From Rhodococcus sp. KRD197 (GTDB lineage Bacteria > Actinomycetota > Actinomycetes > Mycobacteriales > Mycobacteriaceae): a stretch of DNA of 64,000 nt. Of this stretch, positions 8,413-16,283 are shown piece by piece. The notes below the pieces were generated by a model. The model was given only the letters and a program-made list of their open reading frames with translations. It was not told where the DNA came from and did not search any database. The position numbers and the translations under genes are program-made. Numbering within the stretch: the first letter of the stretch is position 1; every line of letters begins with the position of its first letter. The stretch spans positions 1 to 64,000 of the forward strand of contig NZ_JABFAO010000009.1 of assembly GCF_017168235.1 (NCBI RefSeq), written 5' to 3'.

Positions 8413-8823
8413 CTACACCTGGCGTGCCGTCGTATCCCGTGTTCGCCACGAAGCCCACGCGTCGGTGCACCACAGAGCCCAGATGATCAGCAGCGGCTGA
8501 AACACCAGCCGTATCCCGCGGGCAGCGTCGGTGTCCAGTCCGAAAGCATCGGTGCCCGTGACGAACTGCGAGATGTTGCCGGGAAACACGGCGACGAAGA
8601 ACGCGGCAACGACCCACCCCACCAAGGCCCGTCTGCGAACCCACAGGATGAGGGCAGCACCGAGGACGATCTCGACCACGCCGGATGTGAGCACCACGAA
8701 GTCCGTGTCGATCGGAACCCACGTCGGCACCTGCGCCTGAAACTCCGTCCGCGCCCAGAACAGGTGGCTCAGTCCCGCAAAGACCAGAAAAGACCCCAGG
8801 ATGACGCGGGCGATGAGTTTCAT
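8413..8823 (-). CDS. DoxX-like membrane protein
   Basis: A protein of about 136 residues with four predicted membrane segments: MKLIARVILGSFLVFAGLSHL, VVLTSGVVEIVLGAALILWV, ALVGWVVAAFFVAVFPGN and LVFQPLLIIWALW. The arrangement and the FAGLSHLFW motif match the DoxX/DUF4383-like family, whose members are implicated in redox or membrane homeostasis. The start codon overlaps the stop of the UPF0303 gene (ATGA), making it the last gene of the long minus-strand operon beginning near 15637. Confidence 0.75.
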   Translation of the reverse strand: MKLIARVILGSFLVFAGLSHLFWARTEFQAQVPTWVPIDTDFVVLTSGVVEIVLGAALILWVRRRALVGWVVAAFFVAVFPGNISQFVTGTDAFGLDTDAARGIRLVFQPLLIIWALWCTDAWASWRTRDTTARQV

Positions 8824-9302
8824 TGCTCCATGGTTACACGTTGGCTGCTCGGCGCAAATGCTCTCAACTGCTCCATGACGAACGTGTGATCCTCGCGGTG
8901 CGGCAGACCGGATACTCCAACGAAACCGACGATCCCGACGCCAGTCACCTCGATCGGCACGACGCCGCCCGCCGCTGCAAACGTTTCCGTCGGCAGGTGT
9001 GCTTGAGTGTCGAAGTCGCGGCCGGTGGCAGTGAAGAACTCGACGATGCCGAGCGAGCTTCGGCCATAGCGTTTGGCGGCCTCCATCTTTCGCGACAGCC
9101 AGTGATCGCTTTCTGGATACGAACCCGGCAGCGCGGCGTGGAACGCACGTTGGTGACCGTGGACAATGCCGATCACCAAGGGCAGTTGCCGCTGCGCCGC
9201 CTCCTGCCGCATCTGGCAACCGAGGGCCCAGGCGTCGTCGTAGTCGAACCTGTCCAGGCGCACTTCCTGCTCGTCGGCGACAACCGCGTCGAGGGCGTTC
9301 AT
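8820..9302 (-). CDS. UPF0303 / haem-degrading-domain family protein
   Basis: A 160-residue protein with the UPF0303 pattern: DYDDAWALGCQMRQEA near residue 20, LPLVIGIVHGHQRAFHAALPGS, then DHWLSRKMEAAKRYGRSS and a Gly-rich end, GVVPIEVTGVGIVGFVGVSGL. This family shares the fold of HbpS/GlcG-type haem-degrading domains, but the UPF0303 branch has no firm function. The start overlaps the stop of the aldo/keto reductase (ATGA) and its stop overlaps the DoxX start, so the three are translationally coupled. Confidence 0.8.
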   Translation of the reverse strand: MNALDAVVADEQEVRLDRFDYDDAWALGCQMRQEAAQRQLPLVIGIVHGHQRAFHAALPGSYPESDHWLSRKMEAAKRYGRSSLGIVEFFTATGRDFDTQAHLPTETFAAAGGVVPIEVTGVGIVGFVGVSGLPHREDHTFVMEQLRAFAPSSQRVTMEQ

Positions 9303-10351
9303 GCGGTTGAGGAGGCGAGCCAGATGTTCAGTTCGCCGTCGACGGCGTACTCGTCGATCTCGGCGAGCTCGTCCGCAGTGAATTCCGGGCGCTGCAACGC
9401 CAGCACGCTGTCGGCCAGCTGACTCGGCCTCGAAGCGCCCACGAGCACCGAGGACACCTGCGGCGTTCGCAGGACCCACGCCAGCGCCATCTGGGCGAGC
9501 GGCTGTCCGCGTCGCTCTGCGATCTTGTTCAACGCTGCGACGTTCTCCAGGTTCTTGTCCGACAGCATGCCGTCGCGGAGCGTCTTTCCCTGCGTCGCTC
9601 GCGATCCCTCGGGGATGCCGTTCAGATACTTGGTGGTAAGCAAGCCCTGGGCGAGTGCGGAGAATGCGATGCAGCCGATCCCTTCTGCTGCCAGCACGTC
9701 GAGCAGCGACGGAGTGCCGTCTTCCACCCACCGATTCAGGAGCGAGTACGACGGTTGATGGATGGCCAGAGGCGTCCCGAGCTCACGCAGCAGACCAGCG
9801 ATTTCGACGGTACGCGCCGCGGAATACGACGAGATTCCTGCATACCTGGCTTTGCCGGAGCGCACCGCGGTGTCGAGTGCGCGCGCGGTCTCCTCGAGTG
9901 GTGTGTTGGGATCGAACCGGTGACTGTAGAAGATGTCGACGTAGTCGAGTCGCAGGCTCTTCAGCGAGTGCTCGAGACTGCCCAGCAGGTACTTGGAACC
10001 GCCACCGCGACCGTAGGGTCCGGGGAAAAAGTCGTAGCCGGCTTTGGTCGAGATGACGATTTCGTCGCGCAGGTTCGAAAAGTCCTCCGCGAGAATCCGT
10101 CCGACGTTCTTCTCGGCCGACCCCATCGGGGGTCCGTAGCCGTTGGCAAGGTCGAAGTGTGTGATTCCGAGATCGAAGGCTGCGCGGACGATGTCGCGCT
10201 GCTTCTGGATGGGGGTGTCGTCGCCGAAGTTGTGCCACATTCCGAGCGATACCGCTGGTAGCAGCAATCCGGATGTGCCGACGGGACGGTAGTCCATCGA
10301 GTCGTAGCGGGTGGGCGCCGGGGTGTAGGCGTCGTTCAGAAGAGAATGCAT
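9299..10351 (-). CDS. Aldo/keto reductase (YghZ/MgrA-like)
   Basis: A 350-residue NADPH-dependent aldo/keto reductase. Catalytic-site motifs are visible: THFDLANGYG (Asp, Tyr), ISTKAGYDFFPGPYGRGGG (Lys) and YVDIFYSHRFDPNTP (His). The PYGRGGG loop and overall order resemble E. coli YghZ, which reduces glyceraldehyde 3-phosphate and methylglyoxal. The C-terminus has the cofactor-binding VLVGASRPSQLADSVLAL. The ATG has an AAGGAG site and begins 13 bases after the aldolase gene. In context it may reduce an aldehyde released in sugar-acid catabolism; methylglyoxal detoxification is the alternative. Confidence 0.85.
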   Translation of the reverse strand: MHSLLNDAYTPAPTRYDSMDYRPVGTSGLLLPAVSLGMWHNFGDDTPIQKQRDIVRAAFDLGITHFDLANGYGPPMGSAEKNVGRILAEDFSNLRDEIVISTKAGYDFFPGPYGRGGGSKYLLGSLEHSLKSLRLDYVDIFYSHRFDPNTPLEETARALDTAVRSGKARYAGISSYSAARTVEIAGLLRELGTPLAIHQPSYSLLNRWVEDGTPSLLDVLAAEGIGCIAFSALAQGLLTTKYLNGIPEGSRATQGKTLRDGMLSDKNLENVAALNKIAERRGQPLAQMALAWVLRTPQVSSVLVGASRPSQLADSVLALQRPEFTADELAEIDEYAVDGELNIWLASSTA

Positions 10352-10364
10352 GGGTGAAGGCTCC

Positions 10365-10976
10365 TTATCGAGCTGCGAAGAGGTCTGTCAAGAGGTCGAT
10401 TTGGGCGTTGTCTTCGAGTGCGGAACCGACGGCGACGACGCGGGCGCCTGCCGCGAGGAACTCGGGTGCGTTCCGTGCGTTCATACCGCCGGTAGCAACG
10501 AAGTTCATCGATGGGAATGGACCATGCATCGCGGAGAACCACCCCGCGCCCAGCACTGATGCCGGGAATGCTTTCACCCACCCGAGTCCGAGGGCCGCGG
10601 CCTGTTGGACGTCTGTGCCGGTCGCGACTCCCGGTAGATGCGGCATACCAGCGTTCATGCTGGCCAGCGCTACCGCTGGGTCGAATCCGGGTGCCACGGT
10701 GAACGAGGCGCCCGCTTCGCGTGCCTGCGTCACCAGTTCCGTTGTGACCACGGTGCCGGCGCCGACGGTCATGCCGCGGTCGGCTGCCGCTTTCGCGGTG
10801 GCGGTGAGCGCGTCGATCGCCGACGCGGATTGAATGGGTACTTCGATGCAGGTGATGCCTGCGTCCCATCCGCGTTGGGCGAGTTCGACGGTCCGGGCGG
10901 GGGCGAATCCGCGCAGAATTGCCATCACCGGGGCCCGAGAGAAAGCCTCGTCGAACCAGGAGTTCATGGTCTCCAT
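10365..10976 (-). CDS. KDPG/KHG-type aldolase
   Basis: A 203-residue class I aldolase of the 2-keto-3-deoxy-6-phosphogluconate family. It has the expected Glu (CIEVPIQS, Glu45), the VGAGTVV motif, the Schiff-base Lys in GWVKAFPAS (Lys135) and the phosphate-binding FVATGGMN and GARVVAVGSAL segments. It would cleave the product of the kinase encoded upstream into pyruvate and a triose phosphate. The start at 10976 has GGAG five bases upstream and overlaps the end of iclR by 13 bases, which implies coupling. An in-frame ATG at 10967 is the alternative. Confidence 0.88.
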   Translation of the reverse strand: METMNSWFDEAFSRAPVMAILRGFAPARTVELAQRGWDAGITCIEVPIQSASAIDALTATAKAAADRGMTVGAGTVVTTELVTQAREAGASFTVAPGFDPAVALASMNAGMPHLPGVATGTDVQQAAALGLGWVKAFPASVLGAGWFSAMHGPFPSMNFVATGGMNARNAPEFLAAGARVVAVGSALEDNAQIDLLTDLFAAR

Positions 10977-11707
10977 CCGAGCTCCTTCGATACGTTGTCG
11001 GTCACTGCGCGTAGGTCGGGCAGCAACAGTTCGAGTGCCGTGAGATCCGCACGGCCCTTCAAGGCGGTCACCGAGACGGCTGCGACCACGCGATTGCTCG
11101 CGTCCCGCACCGGCATCGCGACACAATTGACGTAGTCCTCGTATTCGGCGTCATCGACCGACCACCCACGTTCTGCAACGACAGCCAACTCGGCATCGAA
11201 TCGGCTTCTCGAGGTGATGGTGGTGGGCGTATGCGAAACGAAGTCCGCTGCCTTCATTACGGAATCGACGACGTCGGGTGGCTGGAAAGCGAGAATTGCC
11301 TTGCTGACTCCGGCCGTGTGCAGGCACACGGGCGCACCGATCTGGGAGAACAGTTTGATCATTCCGGGTTGCTCGATTTTGTCGACGTACACGATCCGGC
11401 CACCTTCGAGTGCCGCGAGGTGGATGGTGTGCGAGCACTGTTCGCCCAATTTCACGAGATACGGGCGCGCGACGTTCGCGAAGTCGAACTGTTCCCGTGC
11501 CGCATTCGCCAGCCCGGCCAGCCGGTAGCCGACGCTGTACTTTCCGTCGCTGCGTTTGCGCGTCAAACCCGAATCGGTGAGAGTCTGCAGCACCCGAAGC
11601 GCGGTGGATCGGTGCACGTCGAGGTGCGAGGCGACCTCGCTCTGAGTGCGCGGCGCAATGGCCACGAACTCGAGAATTTCGATGGCGCGTTCTACGCTCT
11701 GCGACAT
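10964..11707 (-). CDS. IclR-family regulator inside the sugar-acid operon
   Basis: A 247-residue IclR-family protein. Residues 1-60 form the winged helix (VERAIEILEFVA, TQSEVASHLDVHRSTALRVLQTL). The effector domain follows, with LGEQCSHTIHLAALEGGRIVYVDKI, LHTAGVSKAILAF and YVNCVAMPVRDASNRVVAAVSV. The ATG at 11707 has GGAG upstream; the open frame continues upstream but is not protein-like. Unusually, the regulator lies between the kinase and aldolase genes it probably controls, so it would be autoregulated. A 19-base palindrome upstream of tctC is the likely operator. Confidence 0.9.
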   Translation of the reverse strand: MSQSVERAIEILEFVAIAPRTQSEVASHLDVHRSTALRVLQTLTDSGLTRKRSDGKYSVGYRLAGLANAAREQFDFANVARPYLVKLGEQCSHTIHLAALEGGRIVYVDKIEQPGMIKLFSQIGAPVCLHTAGVSKAILAFQPPDVVDSVMKAADFVSHTPTTITSRSRFDAELAVVAERGWSVDDAEYEDYVNCVAMPVRDASNRVVAAVSVTALKGRADLTALELLLPDLRAVTDNVSKELGWRP

Positions 11708-11726
11708 TGACTGCTCCTTCGGTTCT

Positions 11727-12638
11727 TCACGCGCCGAGCTCGACTGCTGGGACGAAGTCGCTGGTGCTCGACAAGGCGCGGGCTGCGAGATCGTGGCCCA
11801 TCGAGAGCCTCCCGTGGGCATCCTTGCCGTTCGCCATTCCTGAAAGGTAACCGGCTGCGAACGCGTCCCCGGCACCCACCACTTCGACGACATCGACGGA
11901 GCGGGCAGCGACGAAGCGAGTTCCTGACGCGCTGAACTCGGTGGCCCCGATGCCACCGTCCTTGACCACCAATGTTCCTGTGCTGTATTCCTCGTCGAGA
12001 ATCAGAGCCGCGATGGATGCGGCGTCTGTGGTGGACCAGAGAGTGGCTGCCTCGTCCCGGCCGACGAAAACGATGTCCGCGCGTCGCGCGAGCTCGAGAA
12101 GCGCAGGCGCCGCTTGCTCGATCTCCCAGACGCCGGGACGGTAGTTCACGTCGAAGGAGATCGGTGTACTCGATGCTGCGCATCGATCGAACAGCGCGCG
12201 CATCATCTCGGCGCACGTGTCGGACAACCCGGCATTGATACCGGAGACGTGTACGAGCGAAACTTCCTGCAGCGGTAGTTCATCCAGTGTGGAGGGTGAC
12301 ATCTTCGAGGCCGCCGACCCGCGACGGTAGTAGTGCACCGTCGTCACGCCGTCGTCCGGGTCCTTGAAATAGACGCCGGTGGCGGCGTCCTCGCGCATTG
12401 TGACGAACGATGTGTCGACTCCGTGCGAGGCGATCTCGTCGACGATGCGGCGGCCGAGTGGATCGTTGCCGACGTAGCTGGCCCAGGCGACACTGTGTCC
12501 TTGTTCCACGAGGTAGAGCGCCACCGTGGATTCGGCACCGCCCATGTGCAACGTGAACAACTCGGCGCACGAGAGGGGCACCGCCTCGACCGGGGCGACG
12601 AGTGTCATTGTCTCCCCGATGCAGAGAAACTCAGGCAT
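11727..12638 (-). CDS. kdgK: PfkB-family sugar kinase, probable 2-dehydro-3-deoxygluconokinase
   Basis: A 303-residue ribokinase/PfkB-family protein. It has the N-terminal substrate-binding GGAESTVALYLVEQG, the FDVNYRPGVWE motif typical of keto-deoxygluconate kinases, and the ATP-binding/catalytic VVGAGDAFAAGYLSG signature. The neighbouring KDPG-type aldolase strongly suggests that it phosphorylates 2-keto-3-deoxygluconate or its galacto epimer, giving a two-step route to pyruvate and glyceraldehyde 3-phosphate. The start overlaps the end of tctA by eight bases. Substrate stereochemistry cannot be read from sequence. Confidence 0.85.
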   Translation of the reverse strand: MPEFLCIGETMTLVAPVEAVPLSCAELFTLHMGGAESTVALYLVEQGHSVAWASYVGNDPLGRRIVDEIASHGVDTSFVTMREDAATGVYFKDPDDGVTTVHYYRRGSAASKMSPSTLDELPLQEVSLVHVSGINAGLSDTCAEMMRALFDRCAASSTPISFDVNYRPGVWEIEQAAPALLELARRADIVFVGRDEAATLWSTTDAASIAALILDEEYSTGTLVVKDGGIGATEFSASGTRFVAARSVDVVEVVGAGDAFAAGYLSGMANGKDAHGRLSMGHDLAARALSSTSDFVPAVELGA

Positions 12639-14136
12639 CGATCGTCCCCTTCGAACGTGTGCCGCGCCCCTTCCTCAGGGCCGCGCGGATGTGCGGACCG
12701 AGGATTGCGAGTGCGCTGAGGACGAGCAGGCCCACGGCGATACCGCTGGTGTAGATGCTGGCTGCGCCGTCGATCAGGAAAGCGCGACGGATATTGCTCT
12801 CCGCGAGGGGGCCGAGGATCAGGCCGAGGACGAGGGGGCCTGCTGGGAAACCGTTGCGGCGCATGACCAGTCCGAGGAGGCCGAAGACGAGCATGAGGCC
12901 GACGTCGAACGCGCTGTTCTGGACGGCGTACGTGCCGACCATGCAGAACGTGATGATGACCGCCCAAAGGTACTGCTGCGGGAGGTCGAGTAGCTTGACG
13001 ACTCCGCGCATCCGGACGAGCGCGAGGGCGAGGGCGGCGAAGGTTGCCAACAGCATGATCGCGGCGATGCTGTAGACCAGGTCGGGCGATTCGACGAACA
13101 ACGCTGGTCCCGGCTGCAGTCCCCAGATGACCATGGAACCGATCATCACAGCCATGACCGCGTCACCGGGAACGCCCAGCGCGAGTGTTGTGGTGACGGA
13201 TCCGCCCATGGTGGCGGTGCTTGCCGTGTCGGCCGCTGCCAAACCTTCGAGTGATCCTTTGCCGAACTTTTCCGGCGTTTTCGATGCGCGCCTTGCCTGA
13301 TCCCAGGACACGACGCCCGCGATGTCACCGCCGGCAGCCGGAACGACTCCGACGACGGCACCTACACCTGATCCGATGAGCGCAGGTTTGACGAGTTCGC
13401 GTCGTTCCGACCTGTTCGGCCACCACTTGCCGAGTTGGGTGATCGGTGCCGGTATGTGCGTCGGATGGCGGCTGATCATCTGGTTGAAGACCTCGGCGAT
13501 GCCGAAAAGTCCGACTATCGCGGCAATGAACGGTATGCCGGAACTGAGTTCGTTCACACCGAAGGTGAAGCGTCCGTCGCCGGTGATCGGATCGCGGCCG
13601 ATGGTACCGAGCAGCAACCCGAGGATGCCTGCGAAGAGGCCCTTCGCGATTCGTCCACCCGAGACGCCGATCATCATCGTCATTCCGAAGACCACGAGAG
13701 CGAACATTTCCGCCGGCCCGAACTCGAGGGCGACACTTGCGATGGGCTGCGCGGCGAAGACGAGGATGCAGATGCCGACTACGGACCCCACCGCCGAGAC
13801 CAGCGCTGAGCTCGTCAATGCAATCCCGGCGCGGCCTTGCTTGGCCATGGGGAAGCCATCGAATGTCGTGGCGATCGACGCGGGCGTTCCCGGTGTGTTG
13901 ATGAGGATTGCGGGCACCCGGTCACCGAACTGTGCGGCAACGTAGATGGACAGAAGTACCGACAAACCCTGGAGTGGTTCGAGTGTCAGGGTGAATCCTG
14001 CAGCAAGCGCGACGGCCATGGCTGCGGTGATGCCCGGAATGGCACCGACGAGCGTGCCGAGAAGTACCCCGATGATCAGGCACAGGCCGATACTGGGATC
14101 GAGGAGCGCATTGAGTCCCTCGGCGACGGCGTTCAC
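12631..14136 (-). CDS. tctA: Tripartite tricarboxylate transporter, large membrane subunit
   Basis: A 501-residue, highly hydrophobic protein with about twelve membrane segments. Family hallmarks are the N-terminal GVLLGTLVGAIPGITAAMAVALA, INTPGTPASIATTFDGFPMAKQGRAG, and the mid-protein GVVPAAGGDIAGVVSWDQARR and LALGVPGDAVMAVMIG repeats. It is the transport channel of a TTT-family secondary importer. The start is the GTG at 14136, whose last two bases overlap the tctB stop (GTGA) and which gives the usual TctA length; the frame's upstream extension is a shadow. The substrate is probably a sugar acid, given the catabolic genes downstream. Confidence 0.92.
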   Translation of the reverse strand: MNAVAEGLNALLDPSIGLCLIIGVLLGTLVGAIPGITAAMAVALAAGFTLTLEPLQGLSVLLSIYVAAQFGDRVPAILINTPGTPASIATTFDGFPMAKQGRAGIALTSSALVSAVGSVVGICILVFAAQPIASVALEFGPAEMFALVVFGMTMMIGVSGGRIAKGLFAGILGLLLGTIGRDPITGDGRFTFGVNELSSGIPFIAAIVGLFGIAEVFNQMISRHPTHIPAPITQLGKWWPNRSERRELVKPALIGSGVGAVVGVVPAAGGDIAGVVSWDQARRASKTPEKFGKGSLEGLAAADTASTATMGGSVTTTLALGVPGDAVMAVMIGSMVIWGLQPGPALFVESPDLVYSIAAIMLLATFAALALALVRMRGVVKLLDLPQQYLWAVIITFCMVGTYAVQNSAFDVGLMLVFGLLGLVMRRNGFPAGPLVLGLILGPLAESNIRRAFLIDGAASIYTSGIAVGLLVLSALAILGPHIRAALRKGRGTRSKGTIDA

Positions 14137-14651
14137 AGCGGGACCCGCAGCAGCAAGCCGAAGACCGACCACAGCACGGCGGTGGTGACAACGGGAAAGA
14201 GTACGAGCGCCCTGATGCCGCGCCCACCGCCGATAGCGACGAGGCCCGCCAACAGCAGAACCGTGACGGCCCGGAAGTCGAAGTACTGCCAGGCGAGGCC
14301 ATATGCCGCGATCATCGCCAACGTCGTCACCAGAACGACACTGCCGGACCTGGTGATCGGTGACTCCTCTGACGTGATTCGCTTCAGCACCGCCTGAACA
14401 ACCAGGATCAGTCCGATGACGATTGCTGCAATCGACAACGCCGTCGGCCACCAGCGTGGTCCGAACGACTGACCGTCCCTACCGACCTCGATCGCATCGG
14501 CCGCGAAATAGACGACGATGCCGAAAGCGATGACGGCAATCCCTGTCGCAACTTCGTACACGCGACTGTTGGGTCGGGCCACGACATCCTCGTGGATGTC
14601 ATCTGGGATCTGATCGGGGGTATTCACCTCTGGGAGATGCCGGGTAGTCAT
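14133..14651 (-). CDS. tctB: Tripartite tricarboxylate transporter, small membrane subunit
   Basis: A 172-residue protein with four predicted membrane segments: VYEVATGIAVIAFGIVVYFA, WWPTALSIAAIVIGLILVV, SVVLVTTLAMIAAYGLAW and a C-terminal pair. The topology and gene position match TctB, the poorly conserved small subunit of TTT transporters. An RDGQSFGPRWWPT motif lies between segments 1 and 2 as in other members. Its ATG overlaps the tctC stop and its stop overlaps the tctA start, so expression of the three is coupled. Confidence 0.88.
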   Translation of the reverse strand: MTTRHLPEVNTPDQIPDDIHEDVVARPNSRVYEVATGIAVIAFGIVVYFAADAIEVGRDGQSFGPRWWPTALSIAAIVIGLILVVQAVLKRITSEESPITRSGSVVLVTTLAMIAAYGLAWQYFDFRAVTVLLLAGLVAIGGGRGIRALVLFPVVTTAVLWSVFGLLLRVPL

Positions 14652-15637
14652 TGTTGCCCTGCCAGTTGTTCGAACCTGTCCGACTCCGATTCGACGAACG
14701 TGGTGGTCTCGTCGGCCGAGCGATACAGCGGTAGATTGCCGCCGGCCTCGATGAGATCGATGTATTCAGTTGTTGCCGAGGCTGATTCGATGGCATCCTC
14801 GAGTTTCGTCGCGACGGCGTCCGGCAGGCCGCTGGGTGCCGCGATCACGGCCCAACTGCCGATTACGACGTCGTGTCCCTGTTCGATGGCGGTCTGGACA
14901 CCGGGTAGGGCTGGTGCGGGCTCCTCGGTGAAGACGGCAAGTACCCGCAGGCGTCCATCCGCGTGGGCCGGTGCCGTCTCGCCGATGCCGGCGACCACGG
15001 CGTCGACCTGAGATCCGATCGCCGCGGTGACGGCGGGTGCTCCGCCGTCGAAGGGGACGCCGGTGAACTCCACGTCTGCGACGCGGCCGAGTTCGAGTGC
15101 ACCTGCTTCCCAGATCGAGCCGGGTCCGGCGTTGGAGATGGTCACGCCTCCGGGGTCTGCCTGCGCTGCTGCGATCAGGTCATCGAGCGTCTGAAAGGGG
15201 CTGTCGGCGGGTACGGCGATGGTCCCGGGCTGTGAGTTGACCTGTCCGAGGAAGTCGTAGGCGGCCGGGTCCGTCGAATATCCCTGGTGGCCGAGCAGGC
15301 TGACTTCGACGGGGAGAACACCGATGGTGTATCCGTCAGGATCCTGATCAGCGAGGTATTGCATGCCGATCGATCCGGCGCCGCCTGGTCTGTTCTCGAC
15401 GACCACGCTGACGCCCAGCTCGGCCTCCATTTGTTGGCCGAGCGTGCGTGCGGTCAGGTCGGTTGCGCCGCCGGCGGCGGTAGGGGTCAGCAGGGTGATG
15501 TTCTGGTTCGGAAAGTCCTCGGCCGAGGATTCACCAGAAGCGCGATCGGCGCATCCGGCGACCGTTCCGGCCAGGATCGCCAGTGCTGCACCGGAGCCGA
15601 CGAGTGCGCGGGATGGACGTGGAAGTGATGTGAACAA
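14648..15637 (-). CDS. tctC: TctC-type extracytoplasmic solute-binding lipoprotein
   Basis: A 329-residue solute receptor of the TctC (Bug) family. It begins with a signal peptide ending in a lipobox (LAGTVAGC, lipidated Cys29). The mature part opens with the canonical FPNQNITLLTPTAAGGATDLTAR, followed by VVVENRPGGAGSIG and PDGYTIGVL, the ligand-loop signatures. It captures the substrate outside the membrane and delivers it to TctAB. It is the first gene of the long operon and is preceded by a 19-base palindrome likely to be the IclR operator. Confidence 0.93.
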   Translation of the reverse strand: MFTSLPRPSRALVGSGAALAILAGTVAGCADRASGESSAEDFPNQNITLLTPTAAGGATDLTARTLGQQMEAELGVSVVVENRPGGAGSIGMQYLADQDPDGYTIGVLPVEVSLLGHQGYSTDPAAYDFLGQVNSQPGTIAVPADSPFQTLDDLIAAAQADPGGVTISNAGPGSIWEAGALELGRVADVEFTGVPFDGGAPAVTAAIGSQVDAVVAGIGETAPAHADGRLRVLAVFTEEPAPALPGVQTAIEQGHDVVIGSWAVIAAPSGLPDAVATKLEDAIESASATTEYIDLIEAGGNLPLYRSADETTTFVESESDRFEQLAGQQ

Positions 15638-15655
15638 GGTAAGCCTCCGAGGTTA

Positions 15656-15674
15656 TGTTGCACTGTGTGCAACA
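15656..15674. promoter_or_regulatory. Palindromic operator upstream of tctC (candidate IclR site)
   Basis: TGTTGCACTGTGTGCAACA is a 19-base palindrome with 8 of 9 arm pairs matching. It is 19 bases upstream of the tctC start, and a partial second copy (GTTGCTCTCTGTGCAC) follows at once. Its size fits an IclR-family operator, and the only regulator in this operon is IclR-type. The assignment is inference. Confidence 0.6.
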
Positions 15675-15767
15675 CTGTTGCTCTCTGTGCACAAACAATA
15701 GCGCATGTGTGACCCGGGGCATAGTGGTTCTGAAATGTGATGTGCCGAATATGGAATGAAGGCAGCA

Positions 15768-15802
15768 ATAAGGGGCCCCACCCGCCGGGTGGAGCCCCTT
15801 AT
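15768..15802 (-). terminator. Terminator hairpin after the VOC gene
   Basis: A 35-base hairpin with a GC-rich stem of about 16 pairs (ATAAGGGGC...GCCCCTTAT, one mismatch) and a two-base apex. It lies six bases after the stop of the minus-strand VOC gene. It separates the peptide/JmjC/VOC unit from the tct operon promoter. Confidence 0.75.
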
Positions 15803-15808
15803 CGAAAT

Positions 15809-16225
15809 CTATCCCTGGCTGCCGGAGATGTTGACCAACCAGTTGATGCCGAATTTGTCGGTGAGCATGCCGAAGGTGTCGCCCCACGGTGCCTTGTTCA
15901 GGCCCATGGTGTTCTGCGCGTCGACGGCGAGTTTGTCCCAGTAGCCGGTGAGCTCGTCCTCGTCCTCGCCGCTCAACGAAACCGAGACGTTGTCGCCGAC
16001 ATTGAGGGCCATGCTTGCCGGGGTGTCAGCGGCCATGATCGTCAAACCCGACGGCGACTCGAGTTGGCTGTGCATGATCTGATCTTTTTCGGCGGGATCC
16101 TCGGTGGTGCCGAAATCTGCATAGGTGTTCATCGCGAGTTCACCCCCGAATACGCTCTGGTAGAACTCCATCGCTTCACGGGCGGTCCCGCGGAAATTCA
16201 GATACGGGTTGAGTCGGGTGGGCAT
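15809..16225 (-). CDS. PhnB-like VOC-fold protein
   Basis: A 138-residue glyoxalase/VOC-superfamily protein of the PhnB/3-demethylubiquinone-like branch. It starts RLNPYLNFRGTAREAMEFYQ and has SVFGGELAMNTYADFG, DQIMHSQLES and the closing PWGDTFGMLTDKFGINWLVN, all typical of the family. No specific reaction can be assigned. I used the ATG at 16225. It lies 58 bases downstream of the JmjC gene on the same strand and ahead of a shared terminator, so it may be co-transcribed with the repeat peptide and JmjC genes. Confidence 0.85.
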   Translation of the reverse strand: MPTRLNPYLNFRGTAREAMEFYQSVFGGELAMNTYADFGTTEDPAEKDQIMHSQLESPSGLTIMAADTPASMALNVGDNVSVSLSGEDEDELTGYWDKLAVDAQNTMGLNKAPWGDTFGMLTDKFGINWLVNISGSQG

Positions 16226-16283
16226 GATCCGTCTCCTCGTCGGTTGGTGAGAGGTCAATCGTAAGGCGCCGCGACCGCCCCCG

